DNA of 64,000 nucleotides from Chlorella sorokiniana. Taxonomy: Eukaryota; Chlorophyta; Trebouxiophyceae; Chlorellales; Chlorellaceae. How positions within the stretch are numbered: position 1 is the stretch's first letter; every line of letters begins with the position of its first letter. The notes below the pieces were generated by a model that was given only the letters and a program-made list of their open reading frames with translations, was not told where the DNA came from and ran no database searches. The DNA is taken from contig CP084611.1 of NCBI GenBank assembly GCA_025917655.1, positions 2,666,001 to 2,730,000 on the forward strand, written 5' to 3'. Below, one piece after another: positions 33,929 to 45,996 of the stretch. A program made the translations under genes and the position numbers.

Positions 33929-36900
33929 TTACAGGGGCGGCAGCGAACGCCGGCACGTGGGGCAGTCAGGTTTGTAGCTGAGCCAGCGTTCCAAGCATGA
34001 ACGATGGAAGATGTGTGCACATGGCGTCACTGCTCGCTCGCTTTTATTGCAAACATCCACCTGCAACTGGCGAAGTGGCACATCAGTGCCTTTGACAGAG
34101 CCTAAGCCACAGCCAGCATCCACTGCCGCAGCCCCCACCTGGGTCATACAGATCACGCATTCCCTGCTGCCATCTCCACGCTCGATATCACCGGCGCCAA
34201 TGCCACCAAACACAGGGGCTGGAAGGGGGCGGCTGTAATCGTAGCGACAGGGCAAGAGCTGCATGGGCAGAGGGCATGGTTGGCCGGGTGATGCTGCCAG
34301 AGATACTGCTAGCTTGGGCAGGGCATCAGTCTATCAGCTGCCTCCGCTCACCAGCTTTGGTATGAAGCACCGTGGCCCCCACCAGTGCTGTGCCATCAGC
34401 AACCCGCACTGCAGCCCCACATACACGGCCAATGCAGCGCACAACCCAAGGCTGGGCTGCACACGCAAGAGATTGAGGGGCAGGCAAACACGTACAGGGG
34501 CAGCGCCAGCCGCGCCGCACTGGTGCCCAGCACAAATTCTGGTCGCAAAGGCGAGCGGCAGTCAGTCTGAGCGCAGAGTACGATTTGGGGCCACCAGTAG
34601 CTGGAGAAACCAAAGAGGAGGAGGGGCACGTGTCTCTGCAGCTGGTATGTCACAAGAATGCCGCCAAGAAGCGCAGCGTAGAAGCGAGCGTACAGCACAG
34701 AAACCTGAACACAGGGCAAGAGGGGACTAATCTGTATGCGTGCTGGCAATGCATGTGGCTGAGTGCGTGTTGGGGGCGCGCGCGCGCGCAGGCGCAGGCG
34801 TGTTAGCACCCCCAACCCCACGGATGTATAATAATGGAAAATGCCCGTGATTGAGAACACAGGCTTGCCAAGGCATAAAGTAATTTATCAACTACGATCC
34901 CTACAGACCAGGAAAGGAGCGAAACGCAGCGGCAGCCCCACCTCGCGTTGTGCGGTCCAGGGGTCCACGCTGCCACGCCGCGCACGCCACACAGACAGCA
35001 GGAATCGCATCTCAAAAATGGCAAACACGACTGCACGAGCAATTCCATAAGGAAGAGATTGGAGGAAAAGAAGAGAAGGCAAACGTACGTCCCGCCTGAA
35101 CCAAGCACTTGGCACAATAGAGTGCGCGATGTCAACGCATACTTGGTGCGCCCGCGTACAAGTACAAAGCCAGCTTTCCCCTACCCACCAAACTGCAGGA
35201 CCGCAATGGTGCCGAACGAGTGGAACAGGCTCTCAATCATGATGCCCAGTGTAAGGTGCACGAGGCACAGGTACGCGTCTAGGACGGCCTGTTTCAAAAC
35301 CGGGAGAACGTCGAAACTGAGAGGCAGGCATCTGTTGCTCATGGCTCCTGGAACCCCTGCTGGTTGAGCCCTGCCAGTGAGCAACTGCAATGACGGGCTG
35401 CAAGCGCCTCCACCCACCCCACCCACACGACCCACACATGAAAACGGGCACGCATACATGGGTGCAAGTGTCTCTGTGCGTGCTCATAATGTGGCACAGA
35501 GAGTCACACAAAGAAACTCCTCGAAGAGTACGGAACACCTGCCTGCGCACCATCAGCCCACCCGCTGCCCCACCTGGTGCGCCAGGGTGAGGAGCGAGAC
35601 GCGCGAGGCGAGGGCGGGAGTGGAGCAGGCCTCCATCTGGCGCACCAGCAGCAGCACTTGCAGGAAGCCGAGGGCGGTGATCATCAGCGTGTAGTTCACC
35701 TGCGCCAGAGGGGGCCAGGGCGATGTTGCGTGCAGGGCCATGCACGTTTGCCGTCACGCAGCCACCCCTGCCCGCCCGCCCGAGCCCAGCAGGCCCCACA
35801 AGCGCCCAAGCCAGCACCCACCGCCTTGCTGTAGTACTCCTCTGCGTGGGCCGTGGCCAGGTTGAGGGTCAAGTGCATGGCGCAACCACGGCTGACCAGC
35901 GTTCCGTTGAGGACCATGTCGCCCGCACTCAGGCCGTTAGGGGCCAGCAGCAGGTGATGCTGGCCCCCTGCTGCGCGGCAGCATGCCCTCGTGAGCGCTG
36001 GCCCCAGGCCAGCCTTGTTGCCGAGCACGGCCCGCTGCCCGCTGCCCCTGCGCTGCCGCCTCGGGCCTGACCCTGAGCCTGAGGTCCAGCATGAGCTGGC
36101 ACACGTGCCGCGCCGGCGCCTCCTCAAACGCGCCGGCGGGGTCAGGCAAGTCGCTCAGCCCCAACCCGGCAGCCTGGCCCTTGCTGGCCACGGCCGCCAC
36201 GCGCAGTGCAGCGGTGCGCAGCAGCTCGTCGCGCCAGCGCCACCTGTCCGTCAGTAAGTCGTCCCCACTTGGCGCTGGCCCGGCTGCGCCAGAAGATCCG
36301 TCCTCTCCTGGCCCCCCAGCTGCCAGCCCTTCTGCTCTAGGTGGGGCGGCACGGGCAGGCGTACGGCCCTTGCAGGCTCCACCACCGCCATGAGCCGCCC
36401 CGCCGCCGGCACGTGCACGCCCTGCGGCAGAGCCGGGCGCCAGCCACAATTGTGCGGGGGCAGGCTGTGCAGCAGTGGAGAGTGACTTCTGCCAGGCTGA
36501 TCAGAGGGCATACTTGACAAACCAGTTTCCCCAGTTGCATCGCGCAAGAAAGCATCCCCTGCTGCAACGTAGCGCCTTGTAAGGCCCAACTCCCCCGCAG
36601 ACAGGACGCACTCACCTGCAGGCGCAGCAGCGTGTCGCCTTGTGACACGTACTGCCCATCCCGCAGCACCATCTCGCCCTCCACGTTGACCACGCCTCCC
36701 TGCAAACATCAGGAACCACAGACGTTCAAAAGAAGAGTGCATGGCACGGTTCGAATATGCAGGGTGGACATGCCCAGGCGTGCCTCACCTCCAGCAAGCC
36801 AACACTCCTCAGCTTCAGCACTGCAAGGCCACTGCCCTGCTGCAGCAAGCTGGCCCCGGCGAGCTCCTCAGGCCAATCCACCTTGCGCCAATCCCCCTTA

Positions 36901-37109
36901 TATGTAGCGGTGATGTTTGCTGGAGCGCTGAAGTGGCGGTCGCTGCTGCTTGCAAGGGCGCGGCGAAGAGCTTGGCCGGTCGTGCCCCATTCCCCAATCC
37001 CGCCATCAGTGCCGCCGTTCCATTCGCCTGCACCCGTCTTCGACCTTCCTTGAGATGCGTGCAACCCCAGCAGCAGCGCAGAAAGCAGGAGAGTGGTGGG
37101 TATTCGCAT
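33929..37109 (-). CDS. FLY1/Tul1-like transmembrane RING-H2 E3 ubiquitin ligase
   Basis: Endomembrane E3 ligase; yeast Tul1 acts in the Dsc complex and Arabidopsis FLY1 in pectin-modifying enzyme turnover. ATG at 37109 opens a signal peptide, MRIPTTLLLSALLLGLHASQ G. A luminal domain follows, with TATYKGDWRKVDWPEELAGA, VNVEGEMVLRDGQYVSQGDT, LSAGDMVLNGTLVSRGCAMH and LTLNLATAHAEEYYSKA. Several TM exons come next (VNYTLMITALGFLQVLLLVR, FGTIAVLQFGG, LPYGIARAVVFAIFEMRFLL, VYARFYAALLGGILVTYQLQ). The C-terminus has the RING-H2: CVICM, then C-N-K-S-E-R-A-V-TPCAHIFHRSCLERW, then DCPTCRRSLPPL-stop at 33929. The -CPTCRRSLPP ending is the family signature. A GTG nine bases upstream is not needed as a start. 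Confidence 0.9.
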
Positions 37110-37457
37110 GTGGTCCACCGATTCAATCTGTCAGCTCCAGGGAGCCACAGAAAGCTCTGATACGGGTCATGTGAGCTCGGGTGAGGGTCTTTGCCAAGCA
37201 CCAAGAAGCGCGCGCTTGGGGTGTTTGCCGCCTGGAGCAAGTGTTTCGTTCGATACCGTCCGATATGAGAGGGTCGACAGAAGGTGCGCTTTAACGGATT
37301 AAGTGGGCGTTTGCCGCTTGATGACTGCCAAAGCCAACTTGACTGCCAGCTGGAATTGTTAATGGGCTTTATCTGCTGTATTCAGATATATTACTCCTCA
37401 ATATACGCACAATATACGACTTCATCGGTCTCGATTCCCTGCTTCTTCTTGACGGCA

Positions 37458-38451
37458 ATGACCGATGCTGTTCCTCACGAAGGGCCCACGGTGCAACCGC
37501 TTCAAGTAACCTATGATCCAATCACAGGCGAGGCTCTTTGCTGCCCAAAATGCCCGTCGCCGTCCCGGGAAGCAGTGATGGCGCACTGGCAGCTCTTTTT
37601 GAGCAAGATGATGCCCTTGACCGCTCAATTAGGTCGATCATGTCAGCGTGTTCGTGCTCCCGGTCTTGCAACAACGCTGGGCAACTCCCAGCTGTTCCGC
37701 CATGGCCCGCCTGCAAAGTCTTCTCTTTGTAGTGGCTGCGTTGTTGCAGGCGTCCCTTCCGAATTCAATGAATTCCTTCCCAAGGACTCTGAGGAGTACA
37801 AGCGCTGGAAATCAGCTCAGGAGGCGGGCGTGTCAGGAGCAATGGCGGGGTTAGCTGTTGCGGATGGTGGCGGTAGCGGAGGTGGTACAGCGGCGGCAGC
37901 ACAGACGCAGGAGAAGAAACAGAGTGGCAAGAAGAAGAAGGGCAAGCCAGAGGCATGTGGCAGCTGGGACAACATGCTGCCGGTGTTGGTTAAAAGGACC
38001 AGCGGGCCGCTTGCAGAGGGGCGCCCACAACGTCGTTGCCTGCCCCTGGTGCAGGTGGTCCTTGAGCGCAACACGAGAAACAAGAAGAAGTGCATTACCA
38101 CAATTAGCGGCTTAGATGCCTTTGGGGTCAAGCTTGGTGAAGCCAGCAAGCTTTTGGAAAGAAGTTTGCCAGCGGCGCATCGGTGGTGAAGAACGCCGAG
38201 GGCAAGGAGCACATTGACGTCCAGGTCCGCCATCGCTTTACACCGCACCTGGGCAGGCGCACTGCTGTCCCCGACTTCAAGCTCCCCTACCGTGCCCCGG
38301 TCGGGCCACCTTCCCTTCAATGCAGGGTGACTTCTTGGACCAGGCTGTGGAGCTGATCATGAAGCAGTACTCAAGTCAGGTGAAGCGCGGCGACATCTTC
38401 TTTATTGACAGCAAAAAGAAGCAGGCGTACTTTGAGGAGGACGAGGCGTGA
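37458..38451 (+). CDS. DENR: DENR/DRP1 (density-regulated protein), SUI1-domain translation factor
   Basis: Partners MCT-1 in post-termination ribosome recycling and reinitiation. ATG at 37458 gives MTDAVPHEGPTVQPLQVTYD then PITGEALCCPKC, the cysteine-containing N-terminus. After an unclear intron, GVPSEFNEFLPKDSEEYKRW follows. A Lys-rich linker (EKKQSGKKKKGKPE) leads to the SUI1 domain: VVLERNTRNKKKCITTISGL DAFGVKLGEAS, FGKKFASGASVVKNAEGKEH IDVQ, GDFLDQAVELIMKQYSSQVK, and FFIDSKKKQAYFEEDEA-stop at 38451. Odd: between KLGEAS and FGKKFASG the frame shifts by one base near 38145, as if one c were missing in agcaagc. Two introns seem to need non-GT donors (GC-AG is possible at 37954). The upstream in-frame opening to 37284 is probably 5' UTR. 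Confidence 0.88.
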
Positions 38452-39282
38452 GACACAGGCATTCAGACATAGCTGGTGCAGATTGGTGAAACAAACATGA
38501 TTGAGACACAAGACAGAAACTACGCAGCTCCAGGGATCCGCATGTCTGTTGTCAGCTGGACTCGAATTCCACACGGAACACACGACTCTTCATAGGTGGC
38601 CCGGTAGGGTGGCGGGCACGAAGTTGCGTCATGCTCGGCGCACATGGCCCAGGATGGGCCCCCCTCTGCGCCCAACCTTGGCAATGCCTGCAGGCCCCTC
38701 CAGCGCCTGTGGGGGCTGTCTGGGCGGGAGCTGGCCACGAATCCCGACCAGTGGCCAGGCAACGGGTGCTCACCCCGCAAGATCCACCCCCGCCTGCCTG
38801 GCGACATGCACAGCGTGGGGTCGTGGCTGGCGCACAGTGGTTCTGGACGGGATGAATGGGGGCCATGGGGGGGGGGGGGCGGCGGGCGGGTGGGCGGGCA
38901 CGTGCGTGCCCTTCGGGGGAAATTGCGACAAGCCCACCAAGTGGTAGAGGCAAACACGAAAAAGCACTGTAATGTATCCACAGGGACGGGCATGGCGGTG
39001 GGATTGCAACCATCCAGGTTGCTTACGTCCGTGCCAAGCACCAGGCGGCTGTCCTTTGTGACCGCTGGCCAAGAATCAAAGGAACAACATCACACAGAGC
39101 AAGCGGAGCTGCCAGCGCGCGTAGCGTGCCACGCTTAACATGACCGCACTGCCAGCGTGCCTAGCATGCCATGCTGCGCCTCTCATCTGCACCCTCAAGG
39201 TTTCGCGAGGGCACTGCTAGCATCCCGCGCTCACACCGCAGTTATGCTACCAGCGACAACATGTGCATAGAGGCAAGTCACA
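38452..39282. other. Convergent intergenic region with a G-rich tract, no confident gene
   Basis: Between the DENR and MOS14 3' ends. It holds a G13 run then ggcgggcgggtgggcggg (38867-38898), a strong G-quadruplex candidate. A 25-base direct repeat of the form gccagcgygcstagcrtgcc occurs at about 39113 and 39152. Long minus-strand openings here look compositional. Confidence 0.5.
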
Positions 39283-42200
39283 CTAGCGTACGACATAGTG
39301 CAGCTCAGGGGGCAGCAGCGCTCTCTGGGCCAGCTGTGCAGCGCGGCGGTTGCGGCGGCACAGCTCTGAAAGCTCATCCACCGCCTGCAGCAGCCCCCTC
39401 TCGCTGTTGGCCTCCACGTCGCCGTTGGCCGCCGCCTGGCAGGCACTCATAAAGCGCTGCTTGTCAGCCGAGGTGGCTGCGTCCTCGGGGATGGCTGCCA
39501 GCGCTTCGCCAACCCACTGCAGCCCGCCCTGGCCAGTGGCCTGCAGGTGGGTGCGGCGCGGCTGGATGTCTGCAGTGACCACGTCAGCATGAGGCAGGGA
39601 ATGTGCACGCGCATGCCAGCTGGGCCCCGGCCGGCAGGCCATTGCATCAGGTGCCCACACCGTGGCAGGACCCACCGTGCAACCCACACAGGCTGGGAGG
39701 AACAGAAACAGGCAGGCAAGCCGCACCACACACCCTGACCAGCGCATGCAGCACGTCTGCCAGCTCCGCCAGCCTGTTAATGGGCAGCGCTCCCGCAGCC
39801 CCCGCCAGGGCCAGTCGCACTAGCAGCGGCGCGCGGGGCGCCAGCGCGGCCTGCAGGTGCCCCACTGCGTCTGGCGGGGCGGCGGCGCGGGTGCCTGGGT
39901 CCACCAGGCGCACTAGGAAGGCCAGCACGGAGCAGCAGGCCTCGCGGTGCTGCACCAGCACCCCGCCAGCGCGCTGTCCAGCAGGGCGGCCAGCAGCTGG
40001 GGGTGAGCAGCAGGCGCGGCGCGTAGCTCAGCGCGCGACCCGCCAGCAGGAACGTGTCGTCAGCGACGTCGGGCCGCTCGCCCACATCGCGCAGGCTGCG
40101 CAGCTGGGAGCACGCTGCCGCCAGCATGCGCCCGAGCATGGGGCCTGCAGGGGGCGGGGGCCACAGGGGCGCTCAGGCTGCACGCCGAGACAGGCCAGCG
40201 GCAGCAGCATGGCGCGGCAGCCAGAAAGGCGCAGGCTGCAGCCCCTTCTGCAGCCAGGGCGCTCCATGCACCAGCCCCAAACCAGACACGTGCGAAGCTG
40301 CAACCCTGCTGCCAGCACACACACACAAGAAAGGCGTGAGCGCGCACGTGCGGCCCTCCCCCCGTGCCCGTTCACCCACCCACCCACCCACACCCCATCC
40401 TGCCACCCACCCAGCTCATTGTCTCGCGCTGGCTCATCCCCAAATGTCTTCACCAGCTCGCTGGCCACATACAAGAAGCAGGGCCGGAGGCTGGACTCAA
40501 AGCGCTGGGGCAGGCTGGACACTAGCAGCGGCACGGCGGGCGCGGCAGCTTTGCCCGCGCTGCGCATAGCGTAGCGTGGCGCACGGCAGATGCGCTCGAT
40601 GGCCTGGCCGTCGCCCGCAAAGCGATCTGCAGGGCATGCAAATGGCTGGTGATGCCTTGTTCCACATTCCTCTCATGGGGGAGAACCAGTACAAAAAGTG
40701 GGCTGCTCAGCCCATGCAGCACAGAGCACAAACGGGTGCATGCCTCAGTCAGCAATGCAAGCTGCGCCCGGACCCCAGCAGCCGCAGACCCCCACCCTGC
40801 ACATGCCGGCGCGTCAACCGCATCCACTCACCAAGCGCCGTCTCCACCCAGGGCCACAGCCGCACCAGCGCCTCAGCCACGTCCTCTGGGTCCTTCACCG
40901 CCCTGAAGATCGTGGTCACCCGCTCCATGAGCGGCAGCACCAGAGACAGCTGCCCGCCCGCGGCAGGCGGCTGCGCCGGGCCACCCCCGCTGTGGGCGTG
41001 CCTGGCGCGGAGCCCCCGCCTCCCCCGCCGTCGCCTGGAGCACGCGCTGCATCGGCTCCACCAGCGTGTCCAGCATCTGCTGCACGCACGCCGAGCGCTG
41101 GGCGGCTGGCAGCGCTGACGCCACCAGCGCCACGCCCTCAATCACCTGCATGGGGGTGTGGGGGTGGGGGCGGGTGTGGAGGCCATGGCGCTCAGCACTG
41201 ATTGGCAAAGCGAGCGAAGGAGTCGCCCCCCCCCCAAAACACACACAGACCCACACCCACCTGCTGCACATCGTCCTCGTCCAGGTCCAAGTCGTTGCTC
41301 TGCGCTACGCCGCCGCTGCCCTGCACCCGGCGGTACAAGGGCAGCAGCAGGTCCATGCCGCCGCCCGCCGCCAGCAGCGGCGCACAGCCGTCGCACAGGC
41401 GGCGCACAGACAGCGCACTGGCCGAAGAGGCCTCTGGTTCGCTCAGATACCCCACCAGCATGGACAACAGCTGGAGGGGGGGAAAGGCCGGCAGCGGTGG
41501 AAGGGCGGGACTGCCAGCCGACGCCAATGCAGTGTGGCATGTGACATGGTTGGCGCATGAAGCATCGCAACGGCTGGGTGCAGCCCACCTGCGACAGGAG
41601 GGTGCGCCCCTCATTGCTGGACTGCGCCGTGTCTGCCAGCCAGTCGCTGTACGCGCCCACGGTGAGGGCCACCGTGTACTGCAGCTGAGGCACCACGGGC
41701 AGCATGGGCAGCGAGCCAAAGAGCGAGGCCATGAGCGCGTCACCGGGCAGCGGCGCGCAGCGGTGCACCGCGCGCACGCAATAGAGGGCCGCCTCCGCGG
41801 TGCGCCAGTCAAAGGCGCTGCCCGAGGTCACTGCGGCGCTCAGCTCCAGCAGCGGCTCAACCAGCAGCTGAAGCATGCGAGCACCGCCCAGCACGCTGGC
41901 GCAGTCAATCAACGTGTCGCCCACAGCCACCCTGCAGGGACACGTGGCGGTCGTCTGGAGGCTTGCAGGCACGATGTGCTGCAAGGCCGCCTTCTCTCGC
42001 GCTGCACTCTGCCTCGGCACTGCATCGTCTTCAGATTGCTGGCGGCTTGGCCAGACAGCGTGCATACCCTCTTTGCCCGGCACTGATGGGTGCCGTGCTG
42101 CGCGATGGCCCGACACCACACCACACACGCAACCGCCCCACCCACACCGGTACCCAGACCATCCACCCGGCACCACAGACCTGGCGCGTTTGAAGTCAGA

Positions 42201-44448
42201 GCGCTCGTCTCGATGCCAACTGTCGAAGTTTTCGTGGAAGCGCACGCGGCCACGGATCAGGGACACCAGACGTTCCAGGGTGGGGGTGAAGAGCCGGATG
42301 CGCCGCTCACGCTCTTCATCAGACACGGGGCCCTCCTCGCACTCTGGACACGTGCGCGGGTGGTGGCAGGGTGGGTGGGTCAGGGGGCGGCACAGGCAGG
42401 CAGGCGCAGCTTGGCGTGGAGTGGCACATGCGCAGCTGCCTGGCCTGCAGCAGCGCTGGCAGCCGGGCTGGCCCACGCCGCACCCAGGGGTTCGGGGTGC
42501 AGGCCAATGGTGAGCGCGCGGGCCAGGCGGTGCCAGAAGTTGAAGGACATGGAGCAGATGGCGTCGTCGGGGTGGCTGGCCACATCCAGCAGCGCCTCCA
42601 GGGGGCGCTCACCTGCGGTGGTGGCCCGCGTGCACTGACACCCGGGGTGCGGCAGACCACGGCCCCGAGAGACAGCCCCAGCAGTGCATGCCTGGGCATA
42701 GCCGAATGCAAGGGGGCCTGCAGATGGCATGTGTGCTGCGCAGCACCATGCCGCCACAAGTGGCGGGTGCCCACCTGCGGCCCCCCTTCTGCGATGAGCC
42801 CCGTGTACGCCTCCCCCACTTCCGCGAACAGGCGCGCCATGCCCTTGGCGTCCTCCTCGCCGTCGTTGTGTTCGCCCTCAGGCACGCCAGCGCCGCCATT
42901 GCGCTCCGCCAGCGCCTGCTGCAGGCACACGTGGAACCTGCGGGCCGGGGTGGAGGGGCACGCACAGGTTAGCCAGCCAGCAGCCAGCGCAGCAGCCAGC
43001 GCAGCAGCAACAGCTAGTCAGTAGAGAAAACCTAGTGATCCACGGCAAAATTCACGTCGAGGTTGGGCGCATCTTACTGCAACTAATCCCTTTGGGGGCT
43101 GGGGGCGGTCACCTAAAACTCTGCCATGCACGCCGCCCCTGTCCCGCGCGCCCCCCACCAAAAACACACCCACACACCCCACCCCACCCACTGCCACCCC
43201 TCCCCCCCACCCCTCGCCCCCACCCTTCCCCCTCTCAAACCTACCTCGGCTTGAGGGCCATGACCTGCGGCACAATGGCGGCCACCAGCGGCGCCATGTC
43301 TTCCTTGGGCCGCCCCGCTGGCTGGTGCAGTAGACAAGCTCCACCACGGCGTCCACCGCGGAGAAGAAGGTGTCGCTGGAGCGCAGGCCCTCCAGGGCCG
43401 CCCTGTGCAGGGGCGGCGCCGTGGGTTTTTAACGTGGGAGGCACGGTGGTCCCGCAGCTGGCAGCAGCAACGAGCAGGGCATCTCCCTGCCCCACGAACG
43501 CGCCTGCATGCAGCAGCCGCCGTCGTCAAGGCTGCAGAGCACCCTCTGGTGCGTGTCCCACCTGACCAGTGGGCTGTCCATGAGCATAGCGCCGGTTATG
43601 CCGCAACCCCTGTCAGCTTGAGCCAGGCGGTGAAGGCATCCAGCACCTGCTCACGCACCCGCGGCAGCGGCGCCACCAGGCAGCCTGCCAGCACCTGCAG
43701 CGCCTGCGGCGTGTATGCCACCATCTCGTCGATGACGGCGCGCCGCCGCTCGGGACGCACCGCCGGCTGGTAGCTGCTGGCCTCCTGCTGGTGAGGAGGC
43801 GGCGCTGGGCGTGAGCGAGCGCACGGCCCACAACTCCAGGCACCAACGGCGTCAGCGCAGCGCCCACCTCGTCCCGTGCATCAGCACCAGTATGCAGGGC
43901 AGGGCAGGGCGTGGCCAGCGACCCAGTCGGCCCCAAGGCCTCACCTGTGGCAGCACCGTCAGCAGCTCCAGCATGCAGGGCAGCGACACGCTTTGGGGCT
44001 CGCCGCCCAGCCGCTGCACCAGCCAGCCCACCACGCCGTTGGGTCCCCACTGCGCCGCGGGCATGTGCGCCGCCAGGGCCGCTACCGCTAGGCACAGCTG
44101 CGTCCGCACGGCGGCGCCACCCGCGCAGTGCTGCACCAGGAGGGTGAGGAGCGAGTCGCGCAGCGCGCCCGCCGCCCCTGCTGGCAGCTCCTCAAAGTCT
44201 CGCTGCACCTTGGTGCGTAGTGTCTGCGCGGCAAAATAGTGGGCCTCCATGCCAGCGGAGGGGGCGTGCAGGATGTCGTGCGACACCTGCCACGCGTCGC
44301 CGCTCTGCTGGAACGCCTCAAGCCACCGGTTGGCCTGCTCCTTAACCCCAGGGTCGCCGTGGTACAGCGCCTGCAGCGCGCTCAGCAGCTGTGGGAGCAG
44401 AAACACAGCAGATATGAGCCAATGTGGACTCTGTGGGCTAGACAACAT
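39283..44448 (-). CDS. MOS14/transportin-SR (TNPO3-like) importin-beta family receptor
   Basis: Nuclear import receptor for SR splicing factors, cargo release driven by Ran-GTP. ATG at 44448 (MLSSPQSPHWLISAVFLLPQ) runs into LLSALQALYHGDPGVKEQAN RWLEAFQQSGDAWQVSHDIL, matching the plant MOS14 start. Then HYFAAQTLRTKVQRDFEELP and LPCMLELLTVLPQ follow. Middle HEAT repeats include SAVDAVVELVYCTSQRG, RPKEDMAPLVAAIVPQVMAL and ICSMSFNFWHRLARALTIGL. RYAMRSAGKAAAPAVPLLVS, PCFLYVASELVKTFGDEPAR and the C-terminal QAVDELSELCRRNRRAAQLA QRALLPPELHYVVR-stop at 39283 complete it. More than fifteen exons. A one-base frame break lies at the C4 run 43313-43316. Introns carry C-rich tracts (40372-40410, 43160-43240). 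Which importin-beta subfamily is clear from the ends. Confidence 0.9.
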
Positions 44449-44967
44449 TCTGGGACCAGCCGGCAGGAGGCAGCGCTGTATGGCATAGGCAGGCGGCAGT
44501 CGACACCCTCTTGAGCGCTCCTACAGCGAGTTAGCCTATTCATGCCTTCCGACCAAGTCAATTTTGGAGATCACTGGGCAGCCCATGGGGTCCTGGCCAT
44601 CACCCTGGCAAAACCAACCTGCTCGTGGGTTGCCATACTGTCGGATGATCAAGCTGCGCCTCCCCGAGCTCTACAGCACTTGCTTGATACAAACTAAGTG
44701 CCAAAAATGCTCGCAGCCCCTCACACTCTCCCCCGCATTGATCAGGTTGCGGACCAATCTCTGTACACGGTCAGCTGCTGATATTGATGGTCAGCTGCTG
44801 ATGGTTGCGTTCGAGCACTCGACAACGAAGCGGTGAATGCGCATTTGGGACAAGTACAAGACGGTCGCACACCAGTTTAGTGCTAGTGCATTGCCTATTG
44901 GGCCTGTCTTCATACAACAGCAACCTTTTGAGCACAGATCGCTGTATCCTGGACCTTGTATGTTGCC
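44449..44967. other. Divergent promoter region between MOS14 and ICT1-like genes
   Basis: About 520 bases. The 14-base word ggtcagctgctgat occurs twice at 44768 and 44788, 20 bases apart. No gene is seen. Confidence 0.4.
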
Positions 44968-45879
44968 ATGTTTTTTCGGGCGGCCACCCTTGTATACCAA
45001 CAGCTGCCACGGGCATTTAGCGCTGGCTCAGCGCCGGCTATAACCGCGTCGAGGAGCCGTCACCTGCATTGCGCCGTCACCTGCTGTGCTCCGTCACCCG
45101 CCGCCGCTCCTCCCTCCACACCGAAGGCTGCAGCCATTCCGCCTGTGAAGCGCGTGATGCGAGGTATGTGCAGAGCCTTGTTTACTTATGAGTTACTCCC
45201 ACTGGCTCCCTGATGCGACTGCAGGTGATCACGATCATGCAGGACACATGCTGAATTAAGTTGTGCAAGCTGATGCAGACGATGTGGAGATTCAGTTTGC
45301 TCGCAGCTCTGGCGCTGGCGGCCAGAACGTGAACAAGGTGAACACCAAGGTGGACATGCGGCTGCGCCTGGACACCGCTACCTGGCTGGACGACGAGATA
45401 AAGGAAGCGGTGCGGCGCGCGGTGAGTGTTTTTGGGCAGATGCGGCCGGTAGGTTGGTTGCAGGCTCGGTGTGGTGTCCAGGGATATGGTCTCAACCCTT
45501 CTTACAGGAGAAGAAGCGCATCAACAAGGAGGGCGAGCTAGTCATCACCTCACAACGAACGCGGTCACAAGCGTGAGCGTGCTGCTGTGCTGGCATGAGG
45601 CTTGAGGCTACAAAGGGCAGCTGCTGCTTGACTGGCTGCTCTCTGGAAAATCTAGCCCTTGCTGTACCCTCTCGCAGGGACAACGTGGAGGATGCCCTGG
45701 AAAAGCTGCAGGAGATCCTTGATGCTGCCTGGAAGTCGGTGCAGCCCATAGAGGAGGACCCGGAGAAGCAGAAGGCAATCAAGAAGCAGCTGGAGCGGGG
45801 TAACGAGCGGCGGTTACAGGACAAGAAGCAAAGAGCCGATAAAAAGAAAGAGCGGAGAAACAAGAATTTTGACTGGTGA
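44968..45879 (+). CDS. ICT1/ArfB-like class I release-factor domain protein (organellar peptidyl-tRNA hydrolase)
   Basis: Rescues stalled organellar ribosomes by codon-independent hydrolysis of peptidyl-tRNA. ATG at 44968 begins MFFRAATLVYQQLPRAFSAG, an Arg/Ala-rich presequence that looks mitochondrial. A GT donor after RVMRG joins in phase to DDVEIQFARSSGAGGQNVNK with VNTKVDMRLRLDTATWLDDE, holding the catalytic GGQ loop. The next exon gives EKKRINKEGELVITSQRTRS and the last DNVEDALEKLQEILDAAWKS. A basic tail (KKQLERGNERRLQDKKQRAD KKKERRNKNFDW) ends at 45879. The lack of a codon-recognition domain and the basic tail fit ICT1/ArfB rather than a full release factor. Confidence 0.9.
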
Positions 45880-45996
45880 ATATGGGGGACCGCCTTGCAG
45901 CTGCAACTGTACTCTATGGGGGCCCTAAATACCGTGCTCCTCTTGATTGTGTATTTCACTTATTGTCCGTCATTATGGCTGCATGGATGGCTCTGG

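Noticed and set aside
36740-36765. ggttcgaat word as a tRNA T-arm
   Set aside because: No flanking stem, anticodon arm or acceptor pairing; it lies between FLY1-like exons.
38520-39041. Minus-strand opening as an extra MOS14 C-terminal exon
   Set aside because: MOS14 already ends with a family-like C-terminus and stop at 39283; this stretch is Pro/Arg-rich low complexity around a G-run.
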